Positions 62,746 through 64,000 of a stretch of DNA of 64,000 nucleotides are shown here, piece after piece; within the stretch, counting starts at the first letter, position 1, and every line of letters starts with the position of its first letter. The stretch comes from Oribacterium sinus (GTDB lineage Bacteria; Bacillota; Clostridia; Lachnospirales; Lachnospiraceae). The translations under genes and the position numbers were made by a program. Below the pieces are notes generated by a model. The model had not been told where the DNA came from. It saw only the letters and a program-made list of their open reading frames with translations, and did no database searches. Location: positions 62,001 through 126,000 of the forward strand of contig NZ_JACHHH010000001.1 of assembly GCF_014202695.1 (NCBI RefSeq). The letters run 5' to 3'.

Positions 62746-64000
62746 ATGGCAAGCAAACTGGAAAGAGCTGTTGAAATCTATCGTTCTTTAGGGTATGAGG
62801 AAACAGAATATGAAAATATTTTATCCCTCGGGATAGGAACGAAGGAAGAGCAAGCTATTGCTAGGGATGGGCTAAAATCCGGTGAATGGGTACAGGTCAA
62901 ACAATTATCCGAGAACCGCTACGGCTTTGCTCCGGTTATAGATGTTGAAGATGTTGACCTTAAAAAGCTTGCTGTCTTTGCCATTCGTATCGGTGTGGAG
63001 GCGAAGAGGGCGGCAAATGTGATAGGCCGGGGAGATGAGACTGCTCTTCAGGCAATTATGGCTAGAGGTGAGAACTATGCAGCGCATTTCATTTCCGCTG
63101 CCGAAAGCGGCAATAGGAGGGCATGGGAGCATTCCCTCTCCGTCCTTGGTATGCTCTGCCTGAAACTTCTCCACAGGATGAATCTCCCTATTCCGGAATC
63201 CGTGGAGTATATGAAGGACTGGGCAGCCGCTTCTTCTGTGATATTGCTGGAGACAAAAAAAGATTATCTATTTGATGATAGCTTTACTTTGGAGAAGGAA
63301 GAAATTCTTGGAAGATTTATAGAGCATATCGAAAAGGGAATTTCCCTAAATATGCCAGGAACGGGACCCTTTCCCGATTTGCTTTTCTTTGGAGTAGAGA
63401 ATCATTTGCTTAGTAAAGAAGCGGCAAAAGAGTATATCTTTGATGCGCTTTATATTGCGAAAAGACCCGGCGACAGAAAAGCATGGGTAGAGCTTTTGGA
63501 TAAGCTTGGCTGTACAGAAAAGGATTTCCTTGAACGAGCGGAAAATCTTATTCCGCTACTGGGACTGGGGGAAAGCCCTCTTTTAGAGCGAATTGCTCCC
63601 GTTCTTATAGAAAATATTTCCGAGGAACTTCTTTATCCGGTACTTATTTCTTGTACTTCCGCTAAGGTCAAGAAAACGAAGAAGATGCTTTTAAATTCGC
63701 TTTTAAAACGAGAGAAGCCAAAATCTGCCAATGATTTTGCTGAATGGCTTTCCCTGTATTTGCAGGATGAGGATAAGAGTATTGCCGGTCTTGCAGAAAA
63801 ATTGGCTCTGTCCTGGGGGCTAGTGTTGGAACAGGAAGAGAGTACAAAAGAATTGCGGGGCTTGTGGAGAGAATGCCCCAAGCTTTGGAAAGTTCCAAGA
63901 TTTAGCTTGGGAGAGGAAACGGCGGAAAGCTTAACCGACATGGTTGCCCTGCTTTCCGATAGAAAGGAGTGCGTGGAAGATCTTCTTTTTGAACAGTTCC
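62746..64000 (+). CDS. Large helical-repeat protein, 3' end outside the window
   Basis: The frame from the ATG at 62746 (AAAGGAG 6 nt upstream) stays open to the window end, 418 codons. It starts MASKLERAVEIYRSLGYEET and is almost entirely alpha-helical with Leu-rich repeats (for example LAVFAIRIGVEAKRAANVIG and LLYPVLISCTSAKVKKTKKM). The layout recalls HEAT-like proteins such as DUF6493, often found beside SWIM proteins; the family name is a guess from memory. There is no membrane segment or catalytic motif so far. It is co-transcribed with the SWIM gene (68 bp gap). Confidence 0.75.
   Translation, partial: MASKLERAVEIYRSLGYEETEYENILSLGIGTKEEQAIARDGLKSGEWVQVKQLSENRYGFAPVIDVEDVDLKKLAVFAIRIGVEAKRAANVIGRGDETALQAIMARGENYAAHFISAAESGNRRAWEHSLSVLGMLCLKLLHRMNLPIPESVEYMKDWAAASSVILLETKKDYLFDDSFTLEKEEILGRFIEHIEKGISLNMPGTGPFPDLLFFGVENHLLSKEAAKEYIFDALYIAKRPGDRKAWVELLDKLGCTEKDFLERAENLIPLLGLGESPLLERIAPVLIENISEELLYPVLISCTSAKVKKTKKMLLNSLLKREKPKSANDFAEWLSLYLQDEDKSIAGLAEKLALSWGLVLEQEESTKELRGLWRECPKLWKVPRFSLGEETAESLTDMVALLSDRKECVEDLLFEQF

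Overview
The window looks like a chromosomal segment of a low-to-medium GC Firmicute of the family Lachnospiraceae; an Oribacterium-like oral or gut anaerobe is my best guess. This is inferred from gene order and protein style, not from a database search. Two conserved Clostridia-type neighbourhoods support it: pth-mfd-hup-rqcP-divIC-tilS-hpt, and hprK-murB-rapZ-whiA-(HPr-like)-dnaE-pfkA. The sporulation genes yabP and yabQ, which often sit between rqcP and divIC in spore formers, are absent.

Layout. 0-7.2 kb: a partial gene end, a hypothetical protein, a TetR regulator divergent from an MMPL/RND exporter and its secreted coiled-coil partner, and a membrane protein with a cytosolic domain. 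7.2-10.1 kb: a patchwork of broken genes, a cupin, a PcfB-like conjugation remnant, and an XRE regulator followed by a metallochaperone-like Fe-S protein with an in-frame TGA that looks like selenocysteine. 10.5-24.9 kb: housekeeping genes, a GH13 glycosidase, a degenerate HPr, a D,D-carboxypeptidase with a two-component system, and tRNA-Lys(CUU). 24.9-36.3 kb: murI, hprK, murB, rapZ, a shortened whiA, a Crh-like HPr, dnaE, pfkA and a dihydrouridine synthase. 36.5-47 kb: a DeoR regulator divergent from a complete L-fucose operon (kinase, isomerase, aldolase, three-part ABC importer, mutarotase, lactaldehyde reductase) that would turn fucose into DHAP and 1,2-propanediol. 47-49.8 kb: greA and a LysRS with an extra C-terminal tRNA-binding domain. 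50-60 kb: an accessory zone with AbiE, Phd/RelE (broken) and VapBC toxin-antitoxin loci, pseudogenes, duplicated fragments and a second sugar ABC importer. 60-64 kb: a DUF4143-type ATPase, a SWIM zinc-finger protein and the start of a large helical protein that runs off the end.

The two signals most worth following are these. First, a dispersed intergenic element is present in four full copies, one decayed copy with another nested inside it, and two fragments. Its core is about 96-98 bp, lies inside a copy-specific self-complementary outer stem, and shows compensatory base changes between copies. It behaves like a structured RNA, a MITE or a large terminator, and I do not recognise it as a described family. 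Second, the Fe-S metallochaperone gene has TGA at the second position of its N-terminal Cys-Cys pair, followed at the right distance by a short hairpin with G as the first loop base, as in bacterial SECIS elements.

Other observations: two HPr-like proteins that keep the Ser46 motif but lack His15; a WhiA without the first half of its LAGLIDADG-like domain; an exact 12-nt micro-inversion between two otherwise identical sites; and a 33-bp-period repeat upstream of the DUF4143 ATPase.
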